The position numbers and the translations under genes are program-made. 49,622 nucleotides of DNA from Planctomycetaceae bacterium (lineage in GTDB: Bacteria > Planctomycetota > Planctomycetia > Pirellulales > Pirellulaceae), in assembly GCA_012729315.1 (NCBI GenBank), contig JAAYDI010000074.1, forward strand, positions 1-49,622, written 5' to 3'. Below, one piece after another: positions 9,808 through 19,069 of the stretch (the stretch's first letter is position 1; each line of letters starts with the position of its first letter). The notes under the pieces are model-generated. The model saw only the letters and a program-made list of their open reading frames with translations, was not told the DNA's origin and searched no databases.

Positions 9808-9901
9808 CGTTGCACTCCATAATAAAGAAGAATCACTGTGCGGTGGGACATCATCGCGCTGCATGCGACGGAGTGACTGCGCCGCCTCCGGCAAAGGGCC
9901 T

Positions 9902-9907
9902 ATTATA
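9902..9907 (-). promoter_or_regulatory. Candidate -10 box (TATAAT) of the isomerase gene
   Basis: On the minus strand the bases read TATAAT, 95 bases ahead of the isomerase start and inside the gap after the GH42-like gene. No good -35 match lies 16-18 bases upstream, so the call rests on the perfect -10 alone. It would give the downstream isomerase and oxidoreductase genes their own promoter. Confidence 0.35.
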
Positions 9908-9944
9908 ACATGGTCAGTCCAGGGGCAGCCAGCAGGCGAGCCCC

Positions 9945-12230
9945 CTACTCGAGCCGGAACAGCCGCACCTCTTTCGGCCGCAGGGGCAGCGTGAATTCGC
10001 ACGCATCCTCCACCACCGTCTCCCGCGTACATGCATCCACCACCCTCGAATTGTGGGGCAGGCGGATGACGGCCGGTCCCCCCTGAGCGTTGGCCGCGAT
10101 GGTCAGAAACCGCCCATTGGCACACAGCAGATGCGAGGGATCTGTATCGTAGATGTGCACACCGGCCTCCGCCGCAAGACGTTTCAGCAGCAGCGCTGGC
10201 AGTGGGGCCACGGACGAATAGATCGACGTCCACCCCTCCATGTCGCGCCGCGCCACGACCACCCGGGCCGGGTCGTCGCACGCAGTGGCCAGGGCCGTCG
10301 TACGCGGATCCACCACGATCAATGGGTCAGCCACCGCAGGGCGGATGGCCAGGTCCGTCAGTTGGTCCGGGACCGGCGGCCAATCGGTCCCCGGGGGGGC
10401 CGGGAGATCCGCCGTCCACGCAACCCGGCACTCGCCGCCGGACGTGTTGTCCGCTGCCACGCGGATTCCCGTCACCTGCGCGATGCCCGCCACACTCCCG
10501 CACGTCTCGTCGAAATACCCGGGTGCATAGAACCAGAGAATGGTCTTGTTCCGAGTCTGCAGCCGCTCGGCGATCACGCGTCGCTGTGTCGCATCGAGAT
10601 AGAAGGCGTTGAGGACCAGAACAAGTTTATAGCGCGTTGTGTCCAGCGCCTCCAGGTCGGACAGCAACGCCGTGTCATAGGGCGCGACGAATCCCAGTTG
10701 GGCCACCTGTGCGCTAAGCAGATTCGTCAGGAACATCCCGGGTGTGTCGGCCGGGTTGCGGAACCGCACGTAGTGCGATGACCGCTCGTCGACCAGTACA
10801 AGAATCTCGGCGGCGGACGAGCGGTCTGCACTCAAGGACTCCGCGCGGATCTCCCCGAGCTGCCGCACCCCTTCCAGGATGGTCGGATCCTCGTAGTAGC
10901 CTCCATGGATGTCGAAGTGCGCTATCTGCACACCGTGGGCCAGCGCCATGCCGGTCTCGCGGCGATTCATCCAGACGAACTCCTCCGGCGTGCGGGTGAG
11001 TCCCAACTGGTACTCCCAGGTCTTCAGATTGGGATCGTCCTTGAGCTTATCGAAGTATTTGAAGCTGACCTGATCGAAATCGTTCCAGCACATCTTGCCG
11101 TGCAGCGCGAGCGATTGCACGGGAGCCCGGAAATACGGTTGACCGGGCAGGTTGCGGTTGAAGTAGCTGGATGGTGCCATCAGGAAGTCAATGTGCGGGC
11201 TGCGCAGCAGGCGACCTACGGCCAGGTGGCCGGCGTCTTCGCCCAGCTCTGTGAACTCGAAGGTGTAACCATAGAACGCGCCGACGACCTTCGTGCCCCC
11301 TGTCGCGGTCTTCACGGTCTGGGCAAACTCCGCGATCGTGTCGGCCATGATGTCAGACCAGAACGTGTGGAAATCGATCACCGGCCGCTCGGTGCGCACA
11401 TCGCGCAGCGTCCGCGCACGGTTCCCGATGCGCGCGGAAAAGTCGGGGATCGACGCAGTCTCGAGCGATACGTCCGGCTGGTTCCACGCGGCCTGGAGTG
11501 ACTGAGAGCTGCCGTACGTCTCGCCCAGCCACTGCCGGAACGCCTGCTGCATCGGCACGCTGTAGTCGCCCAGCCGGTCGCAATTCATCGTCCAGTGATA
11601 CCACTCCTCGGTCTTCTGCCCTCCCAGCTGGTAACCGATGACGTGACTGGCATAGTCCGATCGTTCGATGTGATCGATCACCGTGCGGATCGCCTGCTGC
11701 ATGGCTGCGCGCCACGGGCGCGAGGCCAGCGACGGGTAATTGCCGGGCCGGGGCAGCGCGAATGGGGTGTCGGGAAACGACGTCGAGCCGTCGTCCAGGA
11801 CCATCAGTTCCTGGGGATGTTCCTGGCACCACCAGGCTGGCGCGTCCAGGTAGATTCTCGGCAGCAGCAGCGCCTGCGGGGCGACGGCCAGGATGCGACG
11901 CGCGCGGTCGTCGAGATCGGTGAAGTCCCAGCGGTCCTTCTCGGGCCACAACGGCCGCGAGTACCCATAGCCGCTGATCTCCACGACGAAATTGAACAGG
12001 CGGCAGCCCGCTTCCGCGAACTGACCCACGCGCCGTTCAAGATTCCCGACACTCGTCTCGTACGTGGAATAACAGAAGCCCGAGTACGGCTGGCCATCGA
12101 TCACCAGGGTGGGCACGCCGCCCACGATCTGTACACGGCAGTCGGCCGCACGCGCTATCGACGGCCCGCACAACGCTGCGACGATCAGCGGCAGGACTGC
12201 CGCACTACCGAGACGCTGGAAGTTGCTCAA
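9945..12230 (-). CDS. Secreted GH42-like glycosidase with GATase-like trimerisation domain
   Basis: A roughly 761-residue exported protein of the beta-galactosidase (GH42) type. The start is uncertain: TTG at 12230 is preferred since AAAGGTG lies about ten bases upstream and a clean signal peptide follows (LGSAAVLPLIVAALCG, cleavage at ARA-AD); a TTG at 12284 is in frame but lacks a ribosome-binding site. The first 420 residues form the barrel (RIYLDAPAWWCQEHPQELM; GYQLGGQKTEEWYHWTMN). Residues about 500-620 resemble the GH42 trimerisation domain (YKLVLVLNAFYLDATQRRVI), and a small beta domain ends the chain. I could not place the catalytic glutamates with certainty. It heads the minus-strand sugar block. 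Confidence 0.75.
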   Translation of the reverse strand: MSNFQRLGSAAVLPLIVAALCGPSIARAADCRVQIVGGVPTLVIDGQPYSGFCYSTYETSVGNLERRVGQFAEAGCRLFNFVVEISGYGYSRPLWPEKDRWDFTDLDDRARRILAVAPQALLLPRIYLDAPAWWCQEHPQELMVLDDGSTSFPDTPFALPRPGNYPSLASRPWRAAMQQAIRTVIDHIERSDYASHVIGYQLGGQKTEEWYHWTMNCDRLGDYSVPMQQAFRQWLGETYGSSQSLQAAWNQPDVSLETASIPDFSARIGNRARTLRDVRTERPVIDFHTFWSDIMADTIAEFAQTVKTATGGTKVVGAFYGYTFEFTELGEDAGHLAVGRLLRSPHIDFLMAPSSYFNRNLPGQPYFRAPVQSLALHGKMCWNDFDQVSFKYFDKLKDDPNLKTWEYQLGLTRTPEEFVWMNRRETGMALAHGVQIAHFDIHGGYYEDPTILEGVRQLGEIRAESLSADRSSAAEILVLVDERSSHYVRFRNPADTPGMFLTNLLSAQVAQLGFVAPYDTALLSDLEALDTTRYKLVLVLNAFYLDATQRRVIAERLQTRNKTILWFYAPGYFDETCGSVAGIAQVTGIRVAADNTSGGECRVAWTADLPAPPGTDWPPVPDQLTDLAIRPAVADPLIVVDPRTTALATACDDPARVVVARRDMEGWTSIYSSVAPLPALLLKRLAAEAGVHIYDTDPSHLLCANGRFLTIAANAQGGPAVIRLPHNSRVVDACTRETVVEDACEFTLPLRPKEVRLFRLE

Positions 12231-12333
12231 AGTAGAAAACACCTTTCTTGTTGGCTGTGACAATATCCAACCGCCCGTCGCCAATTGAGGTCGGTCAGAT
12301 GGATCGCGTGCGTCTGCGAATCACGCTGATCGA

Positions 12334-12510
12334 TCATGCGCGTCGACCAAGGCGACGTAGTTCTCGCCGCGCTCCCAGGGACGGCGCCGGACACTTCAAC
12401 GCTCGGTAGCGCCGCGCTGAAGTCGAAGTCTCAGTCGATTCCTGACCGTGGGCGGCAGCTGTGATGAGGCTGCTGGCGAGCGCGGCAACGATCCAGATAC
12501 GGGCAGTCAT
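12334..12510 (-). pseudogene. Possible remnant of a secreted-protein gene (signal peptide only)
   Basis: An ATG at 12510 with GAGGA upstream opens a convincing signal peptide (MTARIWIVAALASSLITAAA, then HGQES), but the frame soon becomes arginine-rich and stops after 58 codons. In a neighbouring frame, bases on to about 12290 read MIDQRDSQTHAIHLTDLNW, which looks like real protein and recalls the start of carbohydrate-binding (NPCBM-type) domains. I read this as a frameshifted, truncated gene. The protein family is not identified and the call could be chance. Confidence 0.35.
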
Positions 12511-12699
12511 GGCGGGCGTTCCTCGTAGCGGAGCACAGGTTGTTCAGCGGTGATGCGCTATTGGTTCTAGCAAACATCACCAGCTGTCGGCAATCCGCCA
12601 TCACGTCCCAGTGACAGTCAGGGGGGGCGCCGCGCGCAGCACGATCGAGTAGGATGGCGAGCAGGGGTGCCATTCCAGACGCGCAGAGGGAGGAAGTTC

Positions 12700-13692
12700 A
12701 TGGCGATCGGAAACGGTGCACAACTGCTGAAAATCATGCAGGGCTACCAGCTTCCCTGCATACTGGCCGCGGCGGTCGACCTGGATCTGTTCGAGCGACT
12801 GGTTCCGGGGGCGCGGACGGCGGCAGAAGTGGCGGCTGCCGCGGGAACCGATGTGCGTGCGACGACAATCGTGCTCGATGCGCTGGCTGCGGTTGACCTG
12901 CTCGTCAAACAGGGTGACCGCTACCGGGTCGCCGCGGAATACGCGCCTTACCTGAGCGTGGACTCGGAGCAGAGTGTCATGGCCATGCTGCAGCATCAGG
13001 CGAACTGCCTGCGGCGCTGGGCGCGGCTGCCGTGGACCGTCCGCTCCGGGGTGCCGGATCAGCCGGGACCGAGTCTCCGCGGAGAGGATGCGGACCGGGA
13101 ATCGTTCATCGAGGCGATGCATGTCGTCGCGCGCGATGTGGCGGATCCGTTGATCCAGGAGATCCATCCGGGCAACGTGCGCTGCGTGCTGGACCTCGGT
13201 GGCGCATCCGGTTCATGGACCCTGGCCTGGCTGAAAGCCGAACCTGCCGCACGGGCGATCATCTTCGACCTGCCGCACGTGATTCCGATGGCCCGCGCCC
13301 GACTGGCTGCCACGCCGTTTGCGGACCGCGTGACGCTGGTGCCGGGTGACTTCGAATCGGACGCGCTGCCGCGGGGCGCCGATCTCGTGTGGGTCAGCGC
13401 GATCATTCACCAGAATTCCCCGGAGCAGAATCGAGCGCTGTATCGCCGCATTGCCCAGGCACTGGAACCTCGGGGTTGGATCTATATCCGGGATATGGTG
13501 CTCGAGGCCTCACGCACGGCGCCCGTCGCCGGCGCCCTGTTCGCAGTCAATATGCTGGCCGGCACCGCGGGAGGAAACAGCTACTCCCTGCCCGATATCC
13601 AGGATGCACTGCAGGCCGCCGGATTCGTCGATGTCGAACTCGTCCGGCGCGACGACGGAATGCACTCGATCGTGCGCGCACGTGTCGGGTGA
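12700..13692 (+). CDS. SAM-dependent O-methyltransferase (methyltransferase_2 type)
   Basis: A 330-residue cytoplasmic methyltransferase. ATG at 12700 is preferred over GTG at 12667 because GGGAGGAAG precedes it by five bases. Residues about 10-95 form the winged-helix dimerisation part typical of plant-type and polyketide O-methyltransferases (LAAAVDLDLFERL; GTDVRATTIVLDALAAVDLL). The Rossmann part carries the SAM-binding glycine motif VLDLGGASGSWTLAW and the following acidic strand AIIFDLPHVI. NSYSLPDIQDALQAAGF near the end is also family-typical. The acceptor is likely a small hydroxylated molecule, but no biosynthetic cluster surrounds it; it stands alone between minus-strand genes. Confidence 0.85.
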   Translation: MAIGNGAQLLKIMQGYQLPCILAAAVDLDLFERLVPGARTAAEVAAAAGTDVRATTIVLDALAAVDLLVKQGDRYRVAAEYAPYLSVDSEQSVMAMLQHQANCLRRWARLPWTVRSGVPDQPGPSLRGEDADRESFIEAMHVVARDVADPLIQEIHPGNVRCVLDLGGASGSWTLAWLKAEPAARAIIFDLPHVIPMARARLAATPFADRVTLVPGDFESDALPRGADLVWVSAIIHQNSPEQNRALYRRIAQALEPRGWIYIRDMVLEASRTAPVAGALFAVNMLAGTAGGNSYSLPDIQDALQAAGFVDVELVRRDDGMHSIVRARVG

Positions 13693-13749
13693 TACCGTGC
13701 AGTACACCCGCCTGCGAGGTGTGACACGCACGAGACGAAACGATAGTTT

Positions 13750-14499
13750 CTACGGGTGGCCAGCCGTCCGATCGGGGGAACCGTTGTGGTCGACGCGCCG
13801 GCGCCGTGCTGCGATCGACATTCCCAGTCCGGCCACTCCGAACAGCGACCAGAGAACCAGCGAGGATGGTTCCGGGACAGTCGCGGCCCCGGTCGCGGCC
13901 CCGCTGGTAGTCTTGGAGCCGGATGGAATCCCCTGGATGTGGGCCGACGTGAGCAGATCGTTGTTGGTCACGGCGTTGAACAGGGACGCTCCGAAGCCGG
14001 ATTTGCTGCCTGTGTAGGTGAGCTGATAGACGCTGGTTTTACCCGGCGTGAAGCGTTTGCTGCCGGTCGGGCCGCCGCCATTCGAAGTCGCGAAGTTGAG
14101 CGCGATGTCGAACCCGAAGCCGCGCTTCCCGCCGCCCCGGGCTTTGATCGTCCCGGCGCCGATGTCGATGCTCTGTGCCTCGCACGAGTCGAGCCCGGTG
14201 CCGAGGTAGGTGAACCTGAGTTCTCTGAGGAAGTCATCGTCGGCGACGTTGAACGTCCAGTTGCTGATGAACTGGCTGGCACCACTGACGCTCGCCAGGT
14301 TCTCCATGGTCAGCTTGACGGAGTTGGGGCCGAAGTCGTCGAACGTGGCCCTGCCCCAGGGTCCGGTCCCGAGAGGGGGCGTGCCGTTGTAGGCCGTGTT
14401 CAGATCCATGATGAGTCCTGCCGAGGCCGCGCTGGGGATCAGGGCTGCCAGAGCCACTGCAATGCACAGTACCCGTTGTGAATAACGTCTGACGTTCAT
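13750..14499 (-). CDS. PEP-CTERM sorting-domain protein
   Basis: A 249-residue secreted, surface-sorted protein. It has an N-terminal signal peptide (VLCIAVALAALIPSAASA) and, near the C-terminus, the tripartite PEP-CTERM signal: VPEPSSL, a hydrophobic stretch (VLWSLFGVAGLGMSIAA) and RRRR. Such proteins are processed by an exosortase and handed to the envelope or matrix. The middle is a glycine- and serine-rich beta-type domain of about 170 residues with no catalytic motif; function unknown. Unusually, about 16 residues follow the arginine cluster, where most members end within a few. No exosortase gene is in the window. Confidence 0.88.
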   Translation of the reverse strand: MNVRRYSQRVLCIAVALAALIPSAASAGLIMDLNTAYNGTPPLGTGPWGRATFDDFGPNSVKLTMENLASVSGASQFISNWTFNVADDDFLRELRFTYLGTGLDSCEAQSIDIGAGTIKARGGGKRGFGFDIALNFATSNGGGPTGSKRFTPGKTSVYQLTYTGSKSGFGASLFNAVTNNDLLTSAHIQGIPSGSKTTSGAATGAATVPEPSSLVLWSLFGVAGLGMSIAARRRRVDHNGSPDRTAGHP

Positions 14500-14818
14500 A
14501 GCCCACCTGACCGGTAGAAGAGATGATTGCGAAGCAGATATGATTGCCGCGCTGCAGCAAGGGGGATGATGCCCGGAGCGGACGCCCCCCGATTTAGATC
14601 GACTATGATTGGTGGATGCGGCGAATCAAGATCGCCAGGCGGGCCCGCTGGCGGATATCGGCTTCTGACTGCTGGCACGGTCGCTACAATTGGCGCCACC
14701 CACCGGCCGCGCTGCCGATTTCGGCAAAAAAGTGCCGGATGTCTGTCAGTAGCACGCACGTTCCGGGGTGACACATACGCCCGACTGCGAAGAGCACGAA
14801 TCAACACGGATACGAATC
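14500..14818. other. Intergenic region between divergent PEP-CTERM and slyX genes
   Basis: About 320 bases with no credible reading frame. A candidate plus-strand promoter reads TTCTGA, 16 bases, TACAAT, with the TACAAT at about 14689-14694; it would serve slyX. No clear promoter was found for the minus-strand gene. The rest shows nothing recognisable. Confidence 0.35.
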
Positions 14819-15049
14819 ATGGCTGAGTCTGACCCCAACCGCCGGATTACGGACCGCCTCGTGGTGCTGGAAGAGTGGATGATGCACACGGATCGTCTTC
14901 TGGCCAATCTCGACGAGGTGGTGCGTGCGCTCCAGGACCGCCTGGACGAACTGCATCGGAGGCTCGCGAGTCTGGGGGGCACCGTCGCACAACTGACGCT
15001 GCCCGACGAACAGCGCAGCTTTGAAGACGAACGGCCCCCGCACTACTGA
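14819..15049 (+). CDS. slyX: SlyX-family coiled-coil protein
   Basis: A 76-residue protein. Residues about 8-55 form a leucine-zipper-like coiled coil (RLVVLEEWMMHTDRLLANL, then EVVRALQDRLDELHRRL), followed by a short tail ending in PPHY, the hallmark end of SlyX proteins. The role of SlyX is not established. The ATG at 14819 gives the usual length; a GTG at 14768 would add 17 residues without similarity. The gene converges on the di-haem protein gene, whose stop is about 40 bases away. Confidence 0.85.
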   Translation: MAESDPNRRITDRLVVLEEWMMHTDRLLANLDEVVRALQDRLDELHRRLASLGGTVAQLTLPDEQRSFEDERPPHY

Positions 15050-15086
15050 CTATTGAGTGCCGAGCGAGTGCCGAGCGACGGCCAGC

Positions 15087-18000
15087 TCATTGAATCTCGG
15101 GCATGGCGACGATCTCGCCGCGCATCTGCCGGGCCTGATCGTCCGCGCCGTACACGCCATAGAAGACCGCGTTCAGGTCGATCCACGTCGCGATCCGGTG
15201 CAGCTCCTCCGCCTGCAACTGTACGTCGTGATGCCCGGCGCGCAGCAGCTTGATCAGTCGGCTGCCCCGCGCACCGTACAGGCCACCGGGCGGCGTCACC
15301 TGGATCTGGTTGCGTCCGCCGAAGCGGGGGACCCATGCTTCGGCCGCGTTGGTCGGATTGGTGCCGGAGCCCCAGAAATCCCGATCGCGGCAGAGTGCCA
15401 GATACGACTGCACGAAGCCGTCTCGCGGCGTGTCCGACAGGTCGACCCCGCCATCCTGTTGTGTGGGTCCGTGGCAGCGCACGCAATGCTCGTTGAGTAT
15501 CGGCTGGACAACTTCCATGTAGGAGAAGGGGCGCCCACCCAGGGTGCCTGGGTCAATCGTCGCCGCAGGGCGATGCAGAGCGGTTGCCGCATAGTTGGGT
15601 GGCGTCGTCAAGCGGCTTTCATGGCAGCCGATGCAGGACACCCGTTCACCCGGCTGCACGTATGTGATCGTGCGCATGGTCTGATAGGCGAAGCCATCCT
15701 CGTCCAGCGCCTGGAACAGGACTGGCTTGAGAGCCGGGACCATGAACCGCGCCGAGCCGTCCGGTTCGACCGGCACGGTGCCCAGGATGGCCCGCGCGTT
15801 TTCCTCCAGCGCCAGGCCGATGGGAGGCGCGTTGGCCACATGGGTCGTTTTGGGCAGGATCTGGATGATCCGCAGCTGTTTGATCGTTCCACGCGGGACA
15901 TCGCCCAGTCCCTGGTAGATGTCGGTCAGTATCATTTCGCCCATTTCCGCGGTGTCGTCGACCAGGGAACTCGAAATCACCGGCGGTGTCGGCCGCGGCT
16001 GCAACGGGCATGGATTCGTACTGCCGATGTCCGGATCGCGGTAGATCAACTCGCGGTTGCCGAATATGTCCAGCAGATAGATTCCCAGCGCGTTGCGCGC
16101 GTTGGCGCCGGGCTCCCAGACCAGTGGCGTGTGGCTGTACGACACCAGGAAGAACCGTTCGGACAGAGGCCAGGGCGCATCATAATATTCCCGGATGTCG
16201 CTGCTCTCAGCTTCCGGAAACGGGATTTCCGGTGTGATCCGCGTGATTGCGGTGTGGTCGTTGTCCGAGACGCTGGGATCAACGATCACGAGCGGCCCGC
16301 CGGTGATGGAATGGTGTGCCGATGCCGTGAAGATGATCTTCCCCGTGCCCGCAATCGGCTGGGCCTGGAACGCGCAGTGTGGCGCTGGAGTGGCGTTGCC
16401 CCACACCGCGATGGGGTTCGTGCCGTCAGGGCGCGTGGCCCAGAGATTCTGGTGCGTGACGGCATCCCGGTCAATGTAATCCCAACGACTGTACAGAATG
16501 TGCCCGGTGTCCAGCACGCTGGGAAACCACTCGTTCGTATCGTGCGCGGACAGCAGGCGAATATCTGTCCCGTCGGCCTGCATGCGATGCAGCGTGTAGA
16601 CGTGCCATCGCCGGCTGAACTGGTGGCCGAAACACCGCGCATAGCCGCGGCGGCGCGTGGAGCTGAACGCCACGCCCCCGTCGGGAAGCCAGCAGGGCAT
16701 CAGGTCGTCATAGGGGCCCTGCGTGAGCTGCTGCAGCCCGGTGCCGTCCGTATTGCCGGTCCAGATGTGGTAGAACCCGTCGTCGACGGAGTTGTCGAGC
16801 GTCGAGTGGTCCCAGCTCTGGTTGTCCGGCCGGCACTGGACATACGAAAACACGATGCGGCGGCCATCGTACGAGAGCCGCGGCTCGAGCACGTTGCCGG
16901 CGGCGAGCTCCCCAGCGAACAGGTCGCGGCAGGCGAGTGAGTACCCGGGCCGCTCCAGCACGTAGATGCCCCCGCCGGGCCGCGCCCGCCAGCCGTAGTA
17001 CTGCATGACCAGGTGGCTGTACGACGTCGGAACCCGCTTACAGAACAGCAGCTGGCCGAAATCCATCAGGGGATTGGCCAGCGCGATGCGCCGTTTCAAC
17101 CAGTGCGCCTGCAGGTAGAGCTGCCGGCACTGTGTGAGATCATCCGCCGCGGGCCGCTCCGCCGCCAACTGTTCCCACCGCTCCGCCAGCGGCTGCAGCA
17201 TATCGGCTCGCTGATCCTGCTGCAACTCGAGCAGCAGCTGGTGCGCCCGATCGAGCTGCTGCGCAGCGGCCTGCGCGTACGCGCCTGCATCCCGATCCTG
17301 CGGCAGCGCATCCTGCTGTTCCCACTCGCACTGGATCATGGTCCAGAAGTCCAGCTCGGGTACCGCCGTGCCGTCCGACGGGATCCCCAGCCGGCGGGCG
17401 GCATCGAGCGCCGCCTGGCACAGGATCGTCATGTCGGGCACCGCGTCGGCGGCAGCCAACAGACGCTGTAACGTCCGCACGCCGTTCATCCAGGAGCCCT
17501 GGTAGGGAGCCACGACGCACACCGGCAGTGTCACGGATTCCCCCGCCGCCACTGCCGCGGGATCGGCGGCACTGCCCTGCAGCAGCTGGACGCGCAGTAC
17601 GCCCTCGTCCGATTGCGTGCAACGCAGCACGCCAGACGCGCGCGTGGGATAACACAACACCAGGCCGCAGTCGTCCATGCCGCTGGCCACCACCCACGCC
17701 GGCAGCACGTCGGCAGTTGATATCTCGAGCGGCTCAGCCGACGCCATCTCCATCTCCCGGTCGTAGGGACTCAAGTCGGTCCGGAATCCGCGAACCACCA
17801 GCCCGCTCACCTGCCGCAGCCGGTCGGCATCGGTCTGCATTTCGTAGTACCAGCCGCCCTCCCCCTGCTGCGTGGTCGAAAAAGCTTGCGATGCCTGGAA
17901 TGTCTCGCCATCTTCATACACGATCACCGGGTCCCAGTGCGTTGTGTCGTTACCGATCGTGCCGCGACGATGCACCACAAAGCGGATCGACTCGCCACAC

Positions 18001-18647
18001 CGTACGTCCACCGACAGCTCCGGTTCGACACCCACACTGTCGTCTCCATCGATGTCTGCCTGCCACACCAGGCGCCTGCCCACTTGGATCTCCAGGTGCA
18101 CGCCGTCCCCGCCCTTCGTGTCCGCCTTGTAGACGCGGCCACGCAGCTCCACGCGTCCCGCACGCGGCACGTCAAAACGCCGAACGCTCGACGTCTGCTC
18201 CCCAGGATGGTGCCAGTCTTTGCCGACCCGCGTCCAGTCGGGCCCCGTCCAGTAGGTCGAGCCGTACCACAGATCGTCGCGATAGCTGAGCGACTGGTCG
18301 CTGGCCTGATCCCACAGCGCTGCGGTGTCGATACTCCAATCGATCAGCGCCGGTTGTCCGACATGCACCACATCGGCCCGGGGGGTGACCAGCAGGGCCT
18401 CGACCAGCACACAGCCGGGCTGCGGCAGCCAGCGGTAGTGGCGTTCCACCACCGGATCCTGACCAGCTTCCGGCGCACCGACCGCCACCGTCTCGCGGAT
18501 CTGCGACACGACCCGGTTGGCCGGCTCAACGGGAAACACGCCGGTGAGATCGTCCGCCTGGCAGGTGGCGGTGGCAATCAGCCCACATACGGAGACAACG
18601 CAGATTGTGATGGCGGCATTTGTATTTGCAGTGTAGTTGGATCGCAT
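15087..18647 (-). CDS. Di-haem hydrazine-synthase-alpha-like secreted protein, paralogue 1
   Basis: A 1186-residue exported protein. The signal peptide is ITICVVSVCGLIATATC, cleaved near QA-DD. Residues about 35-260 hold a jelly-roll-like region (GDGVHLEIQVGRRLVW; DTTHWDPVIVYED). Residues about 450-990 match the hydrazine synthase alpha middle domain with propeller (PD40) features: YYGWRARPGGGIYVLERPG, HILYSRWDYIDRD, SAHHSITGGPLVIVD, GTVPVEPDGSARF. Two CxxCH motifs follow, CIGCH at 1005 and CVRCH at 1055, so two c-type haems are expected. The residue four after the first haem His is Leu. It is probably a periplasmic electron-transfer or oxidoreductase protein; its reaction is unknown. The HzsB and HzsC partners are absent, so hydrazine synthesis is not implied. 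Confidence 0.85.
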   Translation of the reverse strand: MRSNYTANTNAAITICVVSVCGLIATATCQADDLTGVFPVEPANRVVSQIRETVAVGAPEAGQDPVVERHYRWLPQPGCVLVEALLVTPRADVVHVGQPALIDWSIDTAALWDQASDQSLSYRDDLWYGSTYWTGPDWTRVGKDWHHPGEQTSSVRRFDVPRAGRVELRGRVYKADTKGGDGVHLEIQVGRRLVWQADIDGDDSVGVEPELSVDVRCGESIRFVVHRRGTIGNDTTHWDPVIVYEDGETFQASQAFSTTQQGEGGWYYEMQTDADRLRQVSGLVVRGFRTDLSPYDREMEMASAEPLEISTADVLPAWVVASGMDDCGLVLCYPTRASGVLRCTQSDEGVLRVQLLQGSAADPAAVAAGESVTLPVCVVAPYQGSWMNGVRTLQRLLAAADAVPDMTILCQAALDAARRLGIPSDGTAVPELDFWTMIQCEWEQQDALPQDRDAGAYAQAAAQQLDRAHQLLLELQQDQRADMLQPLAERWEQLAAERPAADDLTQCRQLYLQAHWLKRRIALANPLMDFGQLLFCKRVPTSYSHLVMQYYGWRARPGGGIYVLERPGYSLACRDLFAGELAAGNVLEPRLSYDGRRIVFSYVQCRPDNQSWDHSTLDNSVDDGFYHIWTGNTDGTGLQQLTQGPYDDLMPCWLPDGGVAFSSTRRRGYARCFGHQFSRRWHVYTLHRMQADGTDIRLLSAHDTNEWFPSVLDTGHILYSRWDYIDRDAVTHQNLWATRPDGTNPIAVWGNATPAPHCAFQAQPIAGTGKIIFTASAHHSITGGPLVIVDPSVSDNDHTAITRITPEIPFPEAESSDIREYYDAPWPLSERFFLVSYSHTPLVWEPGANARNALGIYLLDIFGNRELIYRDPDIGSTNPCPLQPRPTPPVISSSLVDDTAEMGEMILTDIYQGLGDVPRGTIKQLRIIQILPKTTHVANAPPIGLALEENARAILGTVPVEPDGSARFMVPALKPVLFQALDEDGFAYQTMRTITYVQPGERVSCIGCHESRLTTPPNYAATALHRPAATIDPGTLGGRPFSYMEVVQPILNEHCVRCHGPTQQDGGVDLSDTPRDGFVQSYLALCRDRDFWGSGTNPTNAAEAWVPRFGGRNQIQVTPPGGLYGARGSRLIKLLRAGHHDVQLQAEELHRIATWIDLNAVFYGVYGADDQARQMRGEIVAMPEIQ

Positions 18648-19069
18648 GGTGATTGACTTGCGGGAGTGTCCGTCCCTGTGGAATCAGTGGTGGCAGGAGA
18701 GAGTTACGGCTGGAGCATACCAGGACCCAGCCGGGCGCTCGGCTGGCGGCAGCCTGCATTATAGCTGATAGAGCTCAGCGACGCAAAGCTGCTGGCAGCG
18801 GTTGGCGTGGTGAAAGGCTTGCCGAAGAAGTGACCCTGGTGCCGGTCTTGGTGTGTTTGCGTTTGCCACCGGTGAGCCACTTCGCATTAACGGTTTACTT
18901 CCGCACTGCGAAGCCTGTGTGAGGTTGGCGACCCTGCACCACGGGTGCGGTACCGGGATAGCTGTCCTCTGGCCGAAGGCCAACTGCGGGATGTAACTGC
19001 TTCATGGTGAGGAGGCAGGCAGTCCAGGCAACTGGGCCATCCATGGCACGGATCTGTCCATGATCACGA
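18648..19069. other. Gene-free stretch upstream of the di-haem protein
   Basis: About 420 bases between two minus-strand genes. The part next to 18647 is the 5' leader and promoter of the di-haem gene. The rest (about 18790-19069) has no credible gene or RNA; a loose inverted repeat CTTCGCA...TGCGAAG spans about 18880-18913. Nothing else is recognised. Confidence 0.4.
18758..18786 (-). promoter_or_regulatory. Sigma-70-type promoter of di-haem paralogue 1
   Basis: On the minus strand: -35 TTGCGT (18781-18786), a spacer of exactly 17 bases, and a perfect -10 TATAAT (18758-18763). Transcription would start near 18750, giving a leader of about 100 bases before the ATG at 18647. This is the best promoter in the window by consensus match. 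Confidence 0.6.

Noticed and set aside
12431-12673. An 80-codon minus-strand open frame
   Set aside because: Composition is arginine-, cysteine- and histidine-rich without a pattern, and it overlaps the better signal-peptide frame starting at 12510.
18890-19010. Possible tRNA or small RNA in the gap upstream of di-haem paralogue 1
   Set aside because: No cloverleaf with proper T-loop and acceptor pairing could be drawn; the short hairpins there are weak.
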